Notes: generated by a model not told the origin, from the sequence alone. DNA of 64,000 nucleotides from Perca fluviatilis (GCF_010015445.1 NC_053115.1:7771576-7835575); one strand, 5' to 3'. Positions 1 to 10,917 are shown, counted from the stretch's first letter. Numbers and translations are program-made.

Positions 1-171
1 AGCGGTCCCTGCTTTGCTACCTACGGTCACTAGAGGACAGCGCCGCCTAACAAATAAAACCTAAATATGGGTTGTAATTGCTGATTGCACAAATTACTTT
101 CGGAAATCGGAAATCTTGGCATCTTCAATTTTGTGAGTTACCAGACTTTCTTGAATTGTTGGAGTGACCCT
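1..171. other. Unassigned sequence
   Basis: No gene, terminal repeat or tandem repeat recognised before the first transposon boundary. Confidence 0.5.
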
Positions 172-175
172 TTAA

Positions 176-558
176 AGGTGCTCTAAGCGATGTCACACGT
201 TTTTTAGGCTACAATATTTTTTGTCACATACAGAAAACATCTCCTCACAGCGAGCTGCCTGTCCCCTGATCACACTGTAAAAAAAACGCGGTCTCTGTAG
301 ACAGCCCAGGCTCCACAAACGGCAACAAAAAGATACTGGCCAACCTGCACCCATGAAACATACACAATGTTCCAGCCAATAACCGACAAGAAGGATTTGG
401 GGGTGGGGGTTGGGGGGGAGGTTAGTACAAAGAAGCACAGAATGGAGGGGGAGGGGAGGGGATGAGGAGGAGGGAGGGGCGAGCTAGCCTCCGTTTTGTT
501 TGAAAATACTTTGAACGTCAACAAGAAGTAACGTCACCCAACATCGCTTAGAGCACCT
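176..558. mobile_element. TTAA-flanked MITE (piggyBac-like), family 1
   Basis: A 383-bp element with perfect 18-bp terminal inverted repeats: AGGTGCTCTAAGCGATGT at 176-193 and its reverse complement at 541-558. TTAA lies immediately outside each end (172-175 and 559-562), the piggyBac-type target duplication. There is no transposase frame, so it is non-autonomous. The interior is dominated by G-runs on the + strand. Family resemblance to teleost MITEs is from memory; the terminal repeats and TTAA are direct observations. Confidence 0.85.
399..479 (+). other. Two G-quadruplex-capable G-tracts
   Basis: Positions 399-419 hold runs of five, five and seven G separated by one or two T. Positions 446-479 hold repeated G3-G5 runs separated by short A-containing loops. 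Both fit the four-run G-quadruplex pattern, allowing the long run to be split, and both lie inside the TTAA MITE. Confidence 0.6.
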
Positions 559-1461
559 TTAAATCTATGATTTCACTTGTAGTTTAGTGTTTAATCTGGC
601 ACAAGACATACAGAATATGAGGAGTATGTCGTTCATAGTTTGATCTCAGATCTGTAAAACACATTTAAACAGGTTGTGTAGTAATCTTCCTTTGTAGCCT
701 CACATTCCTTCTCATTTCTACTTGTATCAGCAGGGTGACATAGTGTTGAGAGCAGCCGTTTTCAAATTCTTGACCTCAATTACGCTTGCAGCAAACAAAT
801 CATCGACCAATTTACACCTCGCTTGATGTTGTACTTGAAAAACTGTGAAGAAGAACCAGTGGTTTAGGGACTGTACATTTACCAGAGGAGCCATGGTCAT
901 GCATTGGAAACATCTGCCCTAAACTAAAGCTCCAGGAGTGCTGCTCTGTAGCTGATTTTAAAGGTCAGAAAAGGTTGCCCACTGCCAGCTCCCCAAGATG
1001 GCTTCATTTGCAATTATTATCTCCTCCTGTTAATATTTCAGTAACCTGTATCTGACCTGTCCTCTGACCTCCCTGTGGAGGGTCAATTTAAAGATCACTC
1101 AAGTTTTGCATTATATTATATTATTAACAGGAGCCTCTAGTGGTAACCAACGGTGACTTGCATTTAATTTCCTCTTATTCCATTTCTGACACTAGGGAGC
1201 AGCATTGGTCCACATAAACGTCAGGATGACTTCTGCAACACAGGCATGTTTGCTGTAATCTTTGTATGGCTAAGTTTTAAAATTTGAATTTATGGAACCT
1301 CAAGAATTACACTTGTGTAAAAACACCTGATATACGCATATTATCTGTGTGTGTTTCACAGCACAGGAGCTTAACTCCTGCGTGCCATCAGCGTAGTATA
1401 TGAATTAAAGCATGACGGCAGGAATTTGTTTTTTGATCTGTCAGCATGAACTATGACACAG
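559..1461. other. Intergenic or intronic sequence
   Basis: No repeat boundary recognised. A possible exon at 792-844 (acceptor after tacgcttgcag, donor gtgaag) is open in one frame, but its end phase does not match the start of the exon at 1462, so it is not called. Confidence 0.4.
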
Positions 1462-2282
1462 ATTACTTCTGTGGAAAAAGATGTTCAGATACTAGATAAG
1501 CGAGCGCAAGCTTTCCAGTCAAGCGTACAGACATTATATCGACATCATGAACAAGAAAGGAGAAGTCTGAACAATGAACATAAAGATCTCTATTTTGTAA
1601 GTGATGAAAGCTGGTATCTAATTTGCATAATTACCACATTAATATTGCAAATGGTGGTTCACTTTATTCTGTTATGATTCCTCAGATGCCTTCTCATATC
1701 TGCGACTGTGGCTGCTCCAGCATTCGGAGCCTGAAAGTATTGAAAACTATCTACACAGACCTATCTACAAATACAATAACACAGAAGAGGCAAATGCTAA
1801 TATAAAATGAAATGCACATACAGAATTAGTAGCTTTTCTCCGACACAAAGACCATTGTATGCTGATTTTTTTCCAGTTACGTTATCTCATGCACAACTGC
1901 TGCGAAGAGTGCCACCCAGATCAAACTTTTTCAAGCTTCCCATGTGGCTCAGTGAGTGGCAATCATTTAGCCGTTTTCTAAGAGGACGATAAGAAAGAAA
2001 ATATTATAATTTATGTTCATATAATGGATGTTGTTACAGGCTTCAAGCTACAGGTGGTAGTAGAGTTCTTTTTGAACAGCCACATTCTTCAGGTGAGTCC
2101 AGTCTCCACGCGCACACACACAAGCATCTTTTCACGTTTACGAAAATGCAGTTCTGTAGGAAGGTGCAGTCATTTTGGTGTGATGGTTTTCTTTAACGAT
2201 GAATCTCCACACAGGTTCGTCAATAAGCTCTGCTGAGGTTACATTATGCTCTGTTGGAGAGAAAATGACTGCAAATCTATAA
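1462..2282 (+). CDS. Candidate 3' end of an unidentified spliced gene (five exons)
   Basis: Five exon-like segments join in one frame: 1462-1596, 1686-1789, 1877-1951, 2040-2092 and 2215-2282, ending in TAA at 2280-2282. They total 435 nt, giving 144 codons plus stop. Donors are gtaagtga, a non-canonical gc (gcaaat), gtgagtgg and gtgagtcc; acceptors end in cctcag, ttttttccag, tgttacag and cacacag. Phases agree at each junction (0, 2, 2, 1). The first exon encodes a charged, probably helical segment (VEKDVQILDKRAQAF...HHEQERRSLNN); the last is Ser-rich and ends in EKMTANL. I do not recognise the protein. The 5' end, if real, lies upstream, perhaps outside the window. Weak points are the GC donor, a skipped closer AG at 1443-1444, and the fact that other frames are also open in the short middle exons. 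It could be a decayed or non-coding transcript. Confidence 0.42.
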
Positions 2283-3389
2283 ACTTGTAATTCAAAATGT
2301 TAATACCAACACAACAATGCTTTAGTTTATAAAAAAAACCCAATAACCTTCAGTTTACCTCACCGTTTATTGATTACAGTGTTGAATTCCATCATCAAAG
2401 CAATGCACACATGCTGATCCTCTGCCGTATCATAGTTGTTCAGGGCTGAGCGAGTGGGTGAATAATTGATTATATTGTTAGAAATTTCTCTCTGTGAACA
2501 CACCCTGTTAAGTCATTACTGTCCTGTGTTGAAGGGTCTTTCATGTGCATGGTAGGGGATATCAGATTAAATCGGAAACAAGCCGTCAGTTCACGCAGAG
2601 TGCAACTCTTCTCCTTCCAAAGGGTAAATTATAATACATTTTATATGGCAGAAATATGAACAGAAAGGTTCATAATAGAAGCTGCATGCAAATTAAGTAA
2701 TTCTGAATGTAAAATAAACTGAACCAGTAGTGGTTGCCAGGTTTTGATTATGGAGAAATATGTTTGTCTGTGTACACTGCATTCACAGTCTTTCAGGAGG
2801 AGCTCGGAGATTGTGAGTTATTGTCTTGGATGTGCATCAGAATGCAAAAGCACATTCTCTGTGGCTCACAGTGAACACAATTGAAAGATTAAGGAACCTA
2901 AAACAAGTGTCATGTTTATTCAGATTGATTAAATAAGTAGAAATACGGATTCAGTTGGAGAGCATTGAGAAAACAGACATTAATAGAAGTTCATTGGTGG
3001 GGTAATTGCTCATTAGTTTTAATTTCCAGGCAATCTGGGCTTGTGTCGAACAGTGTGAAAAGGCTGTTTTTACTCCGTGGTTGTCTTCTCCAATCAGTAG
3101 CTGTGTTAGACAACCTCTGTCTCTTTGACATTTTGTGTCAAAGAGATCACTGTACTTGCACTTTAAATTAAGTCTTTAATCACCCTTCAGTAATGGAGCC
3201 CAGGAAACAGATGGACTCCACAGTGTTGACTGGAAGTTTTGCACATCCCCTGATCAATATTTTGGCACACCTGCACTAAGCCGTACAGCCTTCCTTCATT
3301 ACCTTTCTAAAACAGTTATATTGTGAATGATTGTTATTTTGTTACAGTGTCTTTTTTTTACATACTTTTTCTTGTAATTCTGTATTTAT
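2283..3389. other. Unassigned sequence downstream of candidate gene
   Basis: No gene or transposon boundary seen. An aataaa motif occurs near 2706 and could be a polyadenylation signal for the candidate gene, but nothing else supports it. Confidence 0.35.
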
Positions 3390-3525
3390 GTCCGTGACTG
3401 TAGCAGTATCTTGCCCTATTGTGTATTTTTAATATGTTTATTGTATGCACTAAATACACCAAGGCAAACTCCTTGCAAGTGAAAACTTATGGTGGTAATA
3501 AACATGATTCAGATTCTATTCAACA
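3390..3525 (+). mobile_element. LINE 3' tail (L2/CR1-like)
   Basis: Text running through a T-rich stretch, 'caaactccttgcaagtg' and 'aataaacatgattcagattc' matches the 3' untranslated tail of fish L2/CR1/Rex1-type LINEs, which end in a repeated gattct motif. No RT coding sequence remains, so it is a strongly 5'-truncated copy. The family assignment is from memory. Confidence 0.55.
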
Positions 3526-5099
3526 GGCCTATATCTCTGCAATAAAAATTTAATAATAATTTAAATCATAAACTGGCAATTAAGTAAAATGAATGATACA
3601 ATGAATGAAAATGAATGTTTGCTCATAATGTCCACATCACCTCCGGGGTAGTAGACCTGAGCCTTCAAGTAACCAAATTAGTGTGCTCTGGGTGTTTGAC
3701 TTTTACTGGTCAAACAAGACACTGTCAAACATTCCCTCGTCCTTCCATTTAAATGCAAAATGTCCCACTGAATATACGTTCTATTGCAATAGAAGCCGAG
3801 GTGTTTTACAGATATGTTTGACAATTGTTTTGGTCAGCCTACTGACTCAGACTACTACTGCGAGACCACTACTACTATAACTATTGGTTGGATTGACTTG
3901 AAATCTGCTACAGATAATCAAGGTCCCCTCATGATGAAATGTAATGAATTGGTGATCCCTTAACTTTTCCTCCAGCAGGATCATCAGGTTCAAAATTGAC
4001 ATTCGTCCAATACTTTGGTTTACGACCAAATACCTTCAAAACTAATGACATCCTCAACCTCATCTGTACTTTGTGTTAAGTTCTAATTAGCAAACATTAT
4101 CATGCTAACAGTTTAAACTAAGGGGCCATCCACACGGAAACGTTTTTTTGTGCAAACGCACATGTTTTGCATCGTTTGGGCCGACCGTCCAAACGAATCC
4201 TGTAAACGCACTGCCTGAAAACGCACTTTTTTTAAACCTGGTCTCAGGGTGAAAAAATCTGAAAACGGCTCTGGTTTGGCTTCGTTTGGACGGTGAATAC
4301 GAATCCGTATCAATGATGTCATCGCCACACCCCCTTTTACACCCTCTCTTACCTGCGGTCACTGACACACAACTGCGGTGAAGCTAAGCGAGCATATCCC
4401 ATCTCCATGGTCAAACCAGCTCACTTCATCTAAATACTGTGTCTCTGCTCCCTGACCCTTCCCTCTGGATTCTACACAAGATATATTGCTAACGTTATAC
4501 AGCTAATGTTAAACATCGCTAAAGTAGCTGACCGCTCCAGCAGCGAAGTAACGTTAACGTTAGCTGCTATGGCTATCTGTTTATAAAGTGGAAGTAGATA
4601 ACTTATCAACTAGCTAGCTAATCTGTCTGCTTATCAACTCCTTTAACGGATTATAGTAACTTTTACCACGGCTTATTGTAGAAAGGCTACTGCAAGAAAA
4701 ACGTATAGATTATTAAAAAGACATCATTCATGGATCATTGATGTTTGTTTGACTGCCGAAGTTAGAGCTAGCGCTAACGTTAGCTCGCTGCTAGCGCGCT
4801 GCAATCATGTAAAATAAAAAGCAATCCAACAGCACATTGTACAATGTAAACAAAGACGTTTTCTTGCGGCGGCCTTATTAAAATGAGCAGTGGTGAAAGT
4901 TATTATAGTCCACGGAAGAGAACGTTATAATCTAGCTAGTCATGTTATGATGGGAAGTGGAAGTGACAATGCTCTTCTCCGTTGTTGGTGAATTTCTGTA
5001 GCAGAAACAGCGCTGCCTATTGACCTGGAATATGAATTAGCGTGTTGAGTCATTTACAAATGGATTCGTTTGGACGCTGTCACTACCATTGACATATAT

Positions 5100-5748
5100 A
5101 TAATGGACCAATAGACCCCGTTGCTCTGGACGGAGACCAGTGAAGGATATTAGAAGCACTTTTCCGGTGATCCCTTGCTTTACTGCGCAGCCTCCAACTG
5201 AGAGAGACAACGTAAATGTGACGTGAGCAACCTGTCTGAAAGTTGTAAGTTTTCTGGTAGCTGTGCCAAGAGAAATCTCAATCATTCCCAATCTTACAGA
5301 TACGGAGAGCGTAGGTATATGTAAGGAGATAACATAAGCACAGGCTAATTATTGCTAACTAACATGCTAGTTAACATTAGTAATTAAACCTAAACAGCTA
5401 TTGTAAGTCGAAACTGCCTGCGAGCTTATCCTGTACTATACGGTAATTCCTCTACTGTGCGACAGTAAGTCTTATGACACAATCGTTAGCCTATTTTTAC
5501 AAAAACGTCTGCTACGGAGCCATAACGTGAGGTACAAGGTAATGGAGCCTTTTATACATTGTCGTGTTTCTTTAGAAATAAACAACGGACAAATAGAGTC
5601 TTTAAACGCTTCAGATGTAAAGTTATTCACTGTCAAGTGACGTAAAAAAAAATGGCGGTCAGCGGAATGCTAACAGGAGGTGATGGCCAGGTAGCCACAA
5701 AATGGCGACATAGATGGCTTGAGTTCTGAAGCGAAGCTTACCCCCTTG
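5100..5748 (+). repeat. Dispersed repeat copy A (gtgacgtgagcaacctg family)
   Basis: From about 5217 it is nearly identical to 29118-29664 (shared landmarks gtgacgtgagcaacctgtc, gaaatctcaatcattccc, acattgtcgtgtttc, cttacccccttggt). An inverted partial copy lies at 29751-29995. No protein is encoded. It sits inside the composite element and abuts the inverted-end unit at 5749. Confidence 0.75.
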
Positions 5749-5865
5749 GTCACTAACCAAAGTGAGTAGAGTGCAGATTTGAGTTGCGCGTGCGTCACTT
5801 TGCGACAAGTGCAGATGTGAGTTGCGCATGCGTCACTTTGCGACAAGTATATATGTCAATGCAAG

Positions 5866-6009
5866 TAACCTACAAGATGCTAACGGCGGTTTGAGCTAAC
5901 GTTAGCAATCAAGTAGCCTACTAGATGCTAACGGCGTTTTGAGCTAACGTTAGCAATCAAGTAGCCTACTAGATGCTAATGGCGTTTTTAGCTAACGTTA
6001 GCAATCAAA
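5866..6009 (+). repeat. 49-bp tandem repeat, three copies
   Basis: Each copy reads approximately gtagcctactagatgctaa, then ggcgtttt, then gagctaacgttagcaatcaa. Differences are single-base substitutions and a one-base indel. Confidence 0.85.
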
Positions 6010-6059
6010 CAATCATAGATAGCTAAAACTTTTTGAAATGACGGCTAGCTACAAGTTAG

Positions 6060-6370
6060 CAATCAAACAACATTGGCTGTCACTTGAATGGCGTTTTGAG
6101 CTAACGTTAGCAATCTAACAATAGAGAGCTAAAACGTTTTTGAAATGACGGCTAGCTACAAGTTAGCAATCAGACACAACAAAGGCTGTCACTTGAATGG
6201 CGTTTTTAGCTAACGTTAGCAATCAAACAATCATAGATAGCTAAAACGTTTTTGAAATGACGGCTAGCTACAAGTTAGCAATCAGACACAACAAAGGCTG
6301 TCACTTGAATGGCGTTTTGAGCTAACGTTAGCAACCAAATAATCATAGATAGCTAAAACTTTTTAGAAAT
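6060..6370 (+). repeat. About 110-bp tandem repeat, about three copies
   Basis: The landmark ggctgtcacttgaatggcg begins at 6075, 6184 and 6296, giving periods of 109 and 112 bp. Each copy also carries gctaacgttagcaatc, a gctaaaacgtttttgaaatg block and ggctagctacaagttagc. Copies are highly similar, indicating recent amplification. Confidence 0.85.
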
Positions 6371-6860
6371 GATTTCCATCTTCTGTTATTGTATGTAAAG
6401 AGAAAAGTTTATTATTTTACAGATTTCACAAATTTCAGTAAGACACGTTATGCCGTAAACAGTTTAAATCTGAGCATGCGCAACTCACATTTGCACTCGA
6501 CCAGAGCCGGTCTGACTCGGCTAACATCGGGTATGACACGTTATGCCGTAAACCGTTTAAATCTGAGCATGCGCTACTCAAATCTGCACTCTACTCACTT
6601 TGGGTAGTGACAGACGCAACTATTCTTGAAATGAATCCAGGGAAGACGGGTAAAAAAAAAGATTGTTTTGGTACGTGTGGACGTGGCCTAAGATGGTGAA
6701 CATGGTAAACATTATACCTGCTAAACACATTAGCATTATCAATGTTAACATGCTGATGTTAGCATTTAGCGTCACACAGACACTAGCAGGGCTATGGACT
6801 CTTTTGAGTTTTGACTTTGAGGTCGTCTAAATGTTAAAGCTGTATAATGCATGACAGTGC

Positions 6861-7820
6861 TAACGAATAAAGCAGCATAGCCTTTGAGGCAAATCATTCC
6901 CAGTGATTCAGTCTGTTGTCTGAGGCAGAGGATTTAAAATGATCAAGGTTGGCTGTTATCCATTTCCTCCTCAGATACCATTTAACAAGACAACAGCTTC
7001 TCTATGCACAATGCTTCTTTTCTAAACAGTGGCTTGGAGATGGAGTGAGAGATGGGAGAAAGAGAGGTGGAACTGGTGGCACAGTGAAGTTCTCATTCTC
7101 CAGTATATCTGCGCCCAATCAAGGCTGTGGCCAGTGGCAGATTAATGTCTGTGTGAAAGCACCATAGTTGAGTCTCTGTGCTCCTCAGTTAGGTGAGGGA
7201 CTCTTATCGTGACAGGAAAAGTACTCAGCATAGATGCTGAGTTTGAAGAAACATTGTCTATCCTACAAAATCTGTGGCTAGTAGCCTCTCAGTGTCGTAC
7301 AGGTCACACTTATCTCCTGCCCAGCAGCGTCATCTTTTTCTCAATATGTGCAGCTCTATAAAGAAATTGCACAAATGTTTCTCTTCCTGTAGGTAAAGAC
7401 TGATTCAGAAGTTGCTGGCAGGGCAGAATTTAAATGAGTAAGATAAGGCCACAGAAAAAAAATGCAACTTAGTCGGGTTGGATGACAAATGCATCCTTTT
7501 TTATTTTGAGACATACTGTGCAGGGAAGAGAGGAAAAGACTCATAAAGAATAGTTCCCATTGGAGATATGAAATCTGATTTATTCATAGTTCTTCAGCTC
7601 TGAACTGTAAAAGATTGACAACAGAGTGATTTGCCACATCTGTTAATCTTCATAAATGAGCAAGTAGTCAGATCTTTGCTACGGCCCCTGCACTAAATAA
7701 TTCACAATACTGCACTTCAGTTTTATTCCATTTTCATCTTTTTTTCTACCTATCAACTGTCAGGAGCCAAAATCATTGATACTGTATTTTGAGACTCTGC
7801 TGTATTTTGTTTTCATTCAT
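6861..7820. other. Unassigned sequence
   Basis: No repeat boundary or convincing exon seen. Short open frames here lack splice sites or similarity to anything recognised. Confidence 0.4.
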
Positions 7821-7822
7821 AT

Positions 7823-8065
7823 GTGGCGTGTGACCAAGAGGTAAAACGGTTGTCCCACAACCAAAGGTTGGCGGATCAATCCCAGGTCATCTGGCCACAT
7901 GTCAAAGTGTCCCTGATCAAGACACTGAACCCCAAGTTGTTCCCTGGATGCTGTATGTATAGCTATCCACTGTTCCTAATTCTTAGGGTGGGTTAAATGC
8001 AGTAATAGAATTTCACTACATTGTACTCTGTGTGTGTGACGATTAAGAATAAAGTTTGTTTTTGA
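7823..8065 (+). mobile_element. tRNA-derived SINE
   Basis: A tRNA-like head includes a B-box-like ggatcaatccc at 7873-7883 with an A-box-like stretch about 50 bp upstream. It is followed by the conserved fish SINE body (gtgtccctgatcaagacac, tgaaccccaagttg) and an A-rich, LINE-like tail (attaagaataaagtttg). The polymerase III promoter is a property of the family; its activity here is not shown. Confidence 0.8.
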
Positions 8066-8152
8066 TATGGAGCCGTGCTCATTAGGGGCAGCCTTTTGGG
8101 AATAGGTGATAACAACAAAGAGAAACAATGATTGTAATTGTTTCTCTATTAA

Positions 8153-9362
8153 AGTGGCCACATTATGAAAAAATCACTTTTTCTGGAATTTGGGTTGTTA
8201 TTTTGTGTCTCTGGTGCTTCCACACGTATACAAACTTGAAAAAAAAACCATCCATGCTGTTTTGAGTGAGATACGGTTTCTGAATGCGTCCTGCCTTCAG
8301 TCTCCGGGTGAGCTGTTCAAAATCGGCAGGGCTTTCTACATCAGTAGCCGAGAAGAGGTGGCTAACCGTAGCATGCTACCGCTAGCATGCTAACTCATTC
8401 TGAATGGCAAAACACTGCTACAACACACACTAGTTCACCATAATCTACAAAAGAACTACTTACATATCCCTGTTCTGCAGGTATTCCACGCAACGTTAGA
8501 AGTGCGCCCTCGTTTAGAAGAAGTCTCCCGGCTAATCCTGCCTTGTACTAACTGAAGTTGTAGAAACAAACAGCTAGCTGATATGTGATCCTTACCTAGC
8601 TACTGCGCATGTGCGCCTCCCCACAAAGATGGCATAGAAGTGAGGTGCCTTAGCCTAGAAATCTAGACGCACGCTAGCGGCAGCAAAATTATTTTGCAGC
8701 CAGGGGGGTCTAGGCACTCTACGTTGACTTGCGAGCTGGAAAAAACAAACTCTGGTCAGGCCAATCACATCGTGTATAGTCAGTGGGTGGGCTTATGGCT
8801 GCTGCTGCTGGGAACAGCGGTCTTCTGGAAGACTTGGAGTTCAGCTTTTCTTTGAGAAAAGAACAAAGAACGGCACAGAAATCATTCTTAAATGATGAAA
8901 TTAAAAAGATGTGTTTGGAGTTTTGCCGACCGGATACGGCAAAAGTTTAATCTATCAACTAGCTTCTCTTCCTTCTTCGTTGCTCTGCCTGGTTGTAGCG
9001 CTATCCTATTGCGTGCAGAGGGAATTTGAAAGACAGCCGTTTATCCCGCCCCTCGGACTGAGCCCTGTCAATGGTGAGTTCCCAGACCCAACATCTTGAT
9101 GTGGGTCTGGCTTGTCTAGCGATGCCTCACTCTGTAGCTAAAACAGAGACCTGAACACACAGGGTGAAAAGAGGAGCTGCAGCAATGTGCAGTACAACAA
9201 AAATATGGTGTTTTTTGAAAATTAAACCATGTAAGGACCCCCTTGAAAACGAGATGCTACATCTCAATGGGTTATTCCTAATAAAAGAATTTCCTGATAA
9301 ACCTATTCTGGTACAACCTCAAAATACAATTATGAACCTGAAATGAGCATAATATGGCCACT
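8153..9362 (+). mobile_element. TTAA-flanked MITE, family 2, copy 1 (interrupted)
   Basis: Starts AGTGGCCACATTATG and ends CATAATATGGCCACT, between TTAA at 8149-8152 and 9363-9366. Internally it matches the 30797-31493 copy in reverse (shared aaccgtatctcactcaaaac-type text read from the other strand, cactctgtagctaaaacag, cctattctggtacaacct). Without the inserted element at 8651-9118 its length is about 740 bp, close to the 697 bp of copy 3. It contains the palindromic string gctagcatgctaa-type text near 8370-8393. Confidence 0.82.
8651..9118 (+). mobile_element. 9-bp-TSD element carrying a helicase gene fragment, copy 1
   Basis: Inserted in the family 2 MITE. It begins TAGCCTAGAAATCTAGACGC and ends GGGTCTGGCTTGTCTA. 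Flanks GAGGTGCCT (8642-8650) and GCGATGCCT (9119-9127) agree at 7 of 9 positions. The frame around 8911-8960 reads FGVLPTGYGKSLIYQLA, matching motif I (Walker A, GxGKS) of RecQ-type helicases. No transposase is present. Copy 2 at 16392-17732 shares the fragment. The 9-bp duplication points to a Mutator-like origin, with Merlin-like as the alternative. The helicase piece is too short to function. Confidence 0.72.
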
Positions 9363-9366
9363 TTAA

Positions 9367-10140
9367 GACCTTATTCAGTCTCACAACCAATTAAAGTTAT
9401 AATTTCTGTGGACTGTTTCATTGTCCAGCATAAATAGAGACATTTTACCTGCTCTGGGAAGATCAGTGATGACCACAGCAGCATCTGAGAAATTTCAGTT
9501 AGATGAAATGGTTCCTTTTGAACAATCACTGCTGTTTATCGCACTACCATTTTCCACCTCTTATACTTTATATTTTATTATTATTTTTCCCATTCTCTGA
9601 TATAATAATTTTAATATTCTATTGACTGTCTTTGCTGGTCTGCTGAGCAGGAAGCAGACGTTTCCATCAGCAGAGCTGCGCCTGGCATTCATCATCAAAG
9701 GTCTGCCCAGGAAACAGACAGCTTTACACTCATCTGCATCTGCTTGGTATGCCAACTGGGTGAACATCCACATCATCCTACCCACACTGTTATTTCTGAT
9801 TAGCATATAATGCATCAATTACTTCACTTTCACTAAACAGAAAGGCTTCACAAGTTTCGTTTCCAAGGCAACTATGAAGAGTGCTAGTGGCAGGAGTAAA
9901 TTGGTTTGCTAAGGGAAGTTTGTGTTGCCATCACAGTCGATCCTAACTTATGGAATGTGATAGTGAGTGTACTGAGGACTGAGAAGTTTAACTAAAAAAA
10001 AAAAAGGTGGATACAGACTGGCATTTCTCTACTTATAAAGACAATCCACCAGAGGTATTCCCTATATCTAAACTATACCTTAAATCATTAGGTTTGCAAA
10101 ATGTCCCCACTATAGGTCTTAAACCTAAAAAAAAAAAAAT
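9367..10140. other. Unassigned sequence
   Basis: No gene recognised. An A-tract lies at 9993-10005 and another at 10128-10140, abutting the Tc1 remnant. Confidence 0.4.
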
Positions 10141-10221
10141 ACACAGTGAGCGGCAGTTCTCTGGGCAAAAATGCCTTGTTGATGGCAGAGGTCAGAGGAG
10201 AATGGCCAGACCGGTTTGATC

Positions 10222-10917
10222 CAGAGCCGTTTCTTCCTAAAGGCGGACTATGCGGATGCATAGGGCCCCCAGAGCCACCACGGGGCCCCTAAGCTGCAAG
10301 TTCAGCCCGTTCAGCCTTAAAGTGCTCATATTATCCTCATTTTCAGGTTCATAATTGTATTTAGAGGTTGTACCAGGACAGGTTTACATGGTTTCATGTG
10401 TGTTGAGCTCTCTACAATAGAGGTGTTTGGAGCAGTTTGTGAACAGTGTTTTCTGTTGGAGATGGTAAGTCCCTTTGGGGTGGACTTTGGGCTTTTTTTT
10501 ATAACACAATAAAGGAAAGGGAAAAAGCCCAAAAGCATAATATGAGCACTTTAATATATTATATTCAATATTTAAATAAAATTACCAATCTTTATTTGTA
10601 GCCACTAGCAAGTAGCCTTCTTTGTTCGAAACATTTCAAAATAAACCTGTTATTGATGTAGAGGAGACTCATTGTTAACTTTTTAATTATCATTTTCTGT
10701 AGGTTTAAATTGCTTGGGTTCAACTTGAGATGTTTAATTTGAATTTCAGTGTTTTTTTTTTTTTTTTACGAATCTAGCCTGTTTTCCTTCTAAAGTGTAA
10801 CAGATTGATGCATCTCCTCAGATCATCTTGAAGGTTTGAATCCCTCCCATCGTAGTATGACAAAATAGGGGCCCCCAAACAGCATCTTACATAGGAAAAA
10901 AGCTAGAAACGGCCCTG
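10222..10917. mobile_element. hAT-type non-autonomous element inside the Tc1 remnant
   Basis: Left end CAGAGCCGTTTCTTC and right end (reverse complement) CAGGGCCGTTTCTAGC. Eight-bp flanks GTTTGATC (10214-10221) and GTTTGAGC (10918-10925) differ at one position, the hAT target-duplication length. It itself contains the TTAA MITE at 10321-10550. No transposase frame. Confidence 0.82.
10321..10550. mobile_element. TTAA-flanked MITE, family 2, copy 2 (short form)
   Basis: A 230-bp element with AGTGCTCATATTAT at the left and its near-complement ATAATATGAGCACT at the right, between TTAA at 10317-10320 and 10551-10554. Its first 80 bp resemble the terminal part of the 30797-31493 copy (aggttcataattgtatt, ggttgtaccagga). 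It is nested inside a hAT inside a Tc1 element. Confidence 0.82.

Larger units (their letters stand above)
5749..6611. repeat. Inverted-end unit with internal tandem arrays
   Basis: A roughly 41-bp near-perfect inverted repeat bounds this unit: 5749-5789 (GTCACTAACCAAAGTGAGTA...) and 6571-6611. Inside are a 38-bp sequence repeated twice (about 5771-5848, containing gcgtcactttgcgacaagt), a 49-bp unit repeated three times, and a 110-bp unit repeated three times. The self-complementary 12-mer GCTAACGTTAGC recurs through the arrays. Confidence 0.75.
4123..6688. mobile_element. 2.57-kb composite DNA element with imperfect terminal inverted repeats
   Basis: The left end GGGCCATCCACACGGAAACG pairs imperfectly with the right end, whose reverse complement is GGCCACGTCCACACGTACC. 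Both edges show TAAG (4119-4122 and 6689-6692), consistent with a short target duplication inside the older repeat. The interior has no long frame. It carries runs of 'aaaacgca'-type text at the left, an embedded copy of another repeat (5100-5748) and an inverted-end unit packed with tandem repeats (5749-6611). The superfamily is unclear. Confidence 0.65.
3850..6860 (-). repeat. Decayed dispersed repeat, split by the composite element
   Basis: Two pieces, 3850-4118 and 6693-6860, are consecutive parts of one old teleost repeat rich in 'tttggt', 'gctaaca' and 'ttagcatt' text. The join at gtttaaactaag / agatggtgaac is interrupted by the 4123-6688 element. A third, opposite-oriented relative lies at 33160-33450 (shared text around aaccaaagtattg and ggatcacc). 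No coding potential is visible. The element class is unknown. Confidence 0.6.

Noticed and set aside
792..844. Possible upstream exon (QIIDQFTPRLMLYLKN)
   Set aside because: Its end phase does not match the start phase of the exon at 1462, and the donor is weak.
4123..6688. hAT assignment for the composite element
   Set aside because: No 8-bp duplication is present; only TAAG is shared at the edges, so the superfamily is left open.
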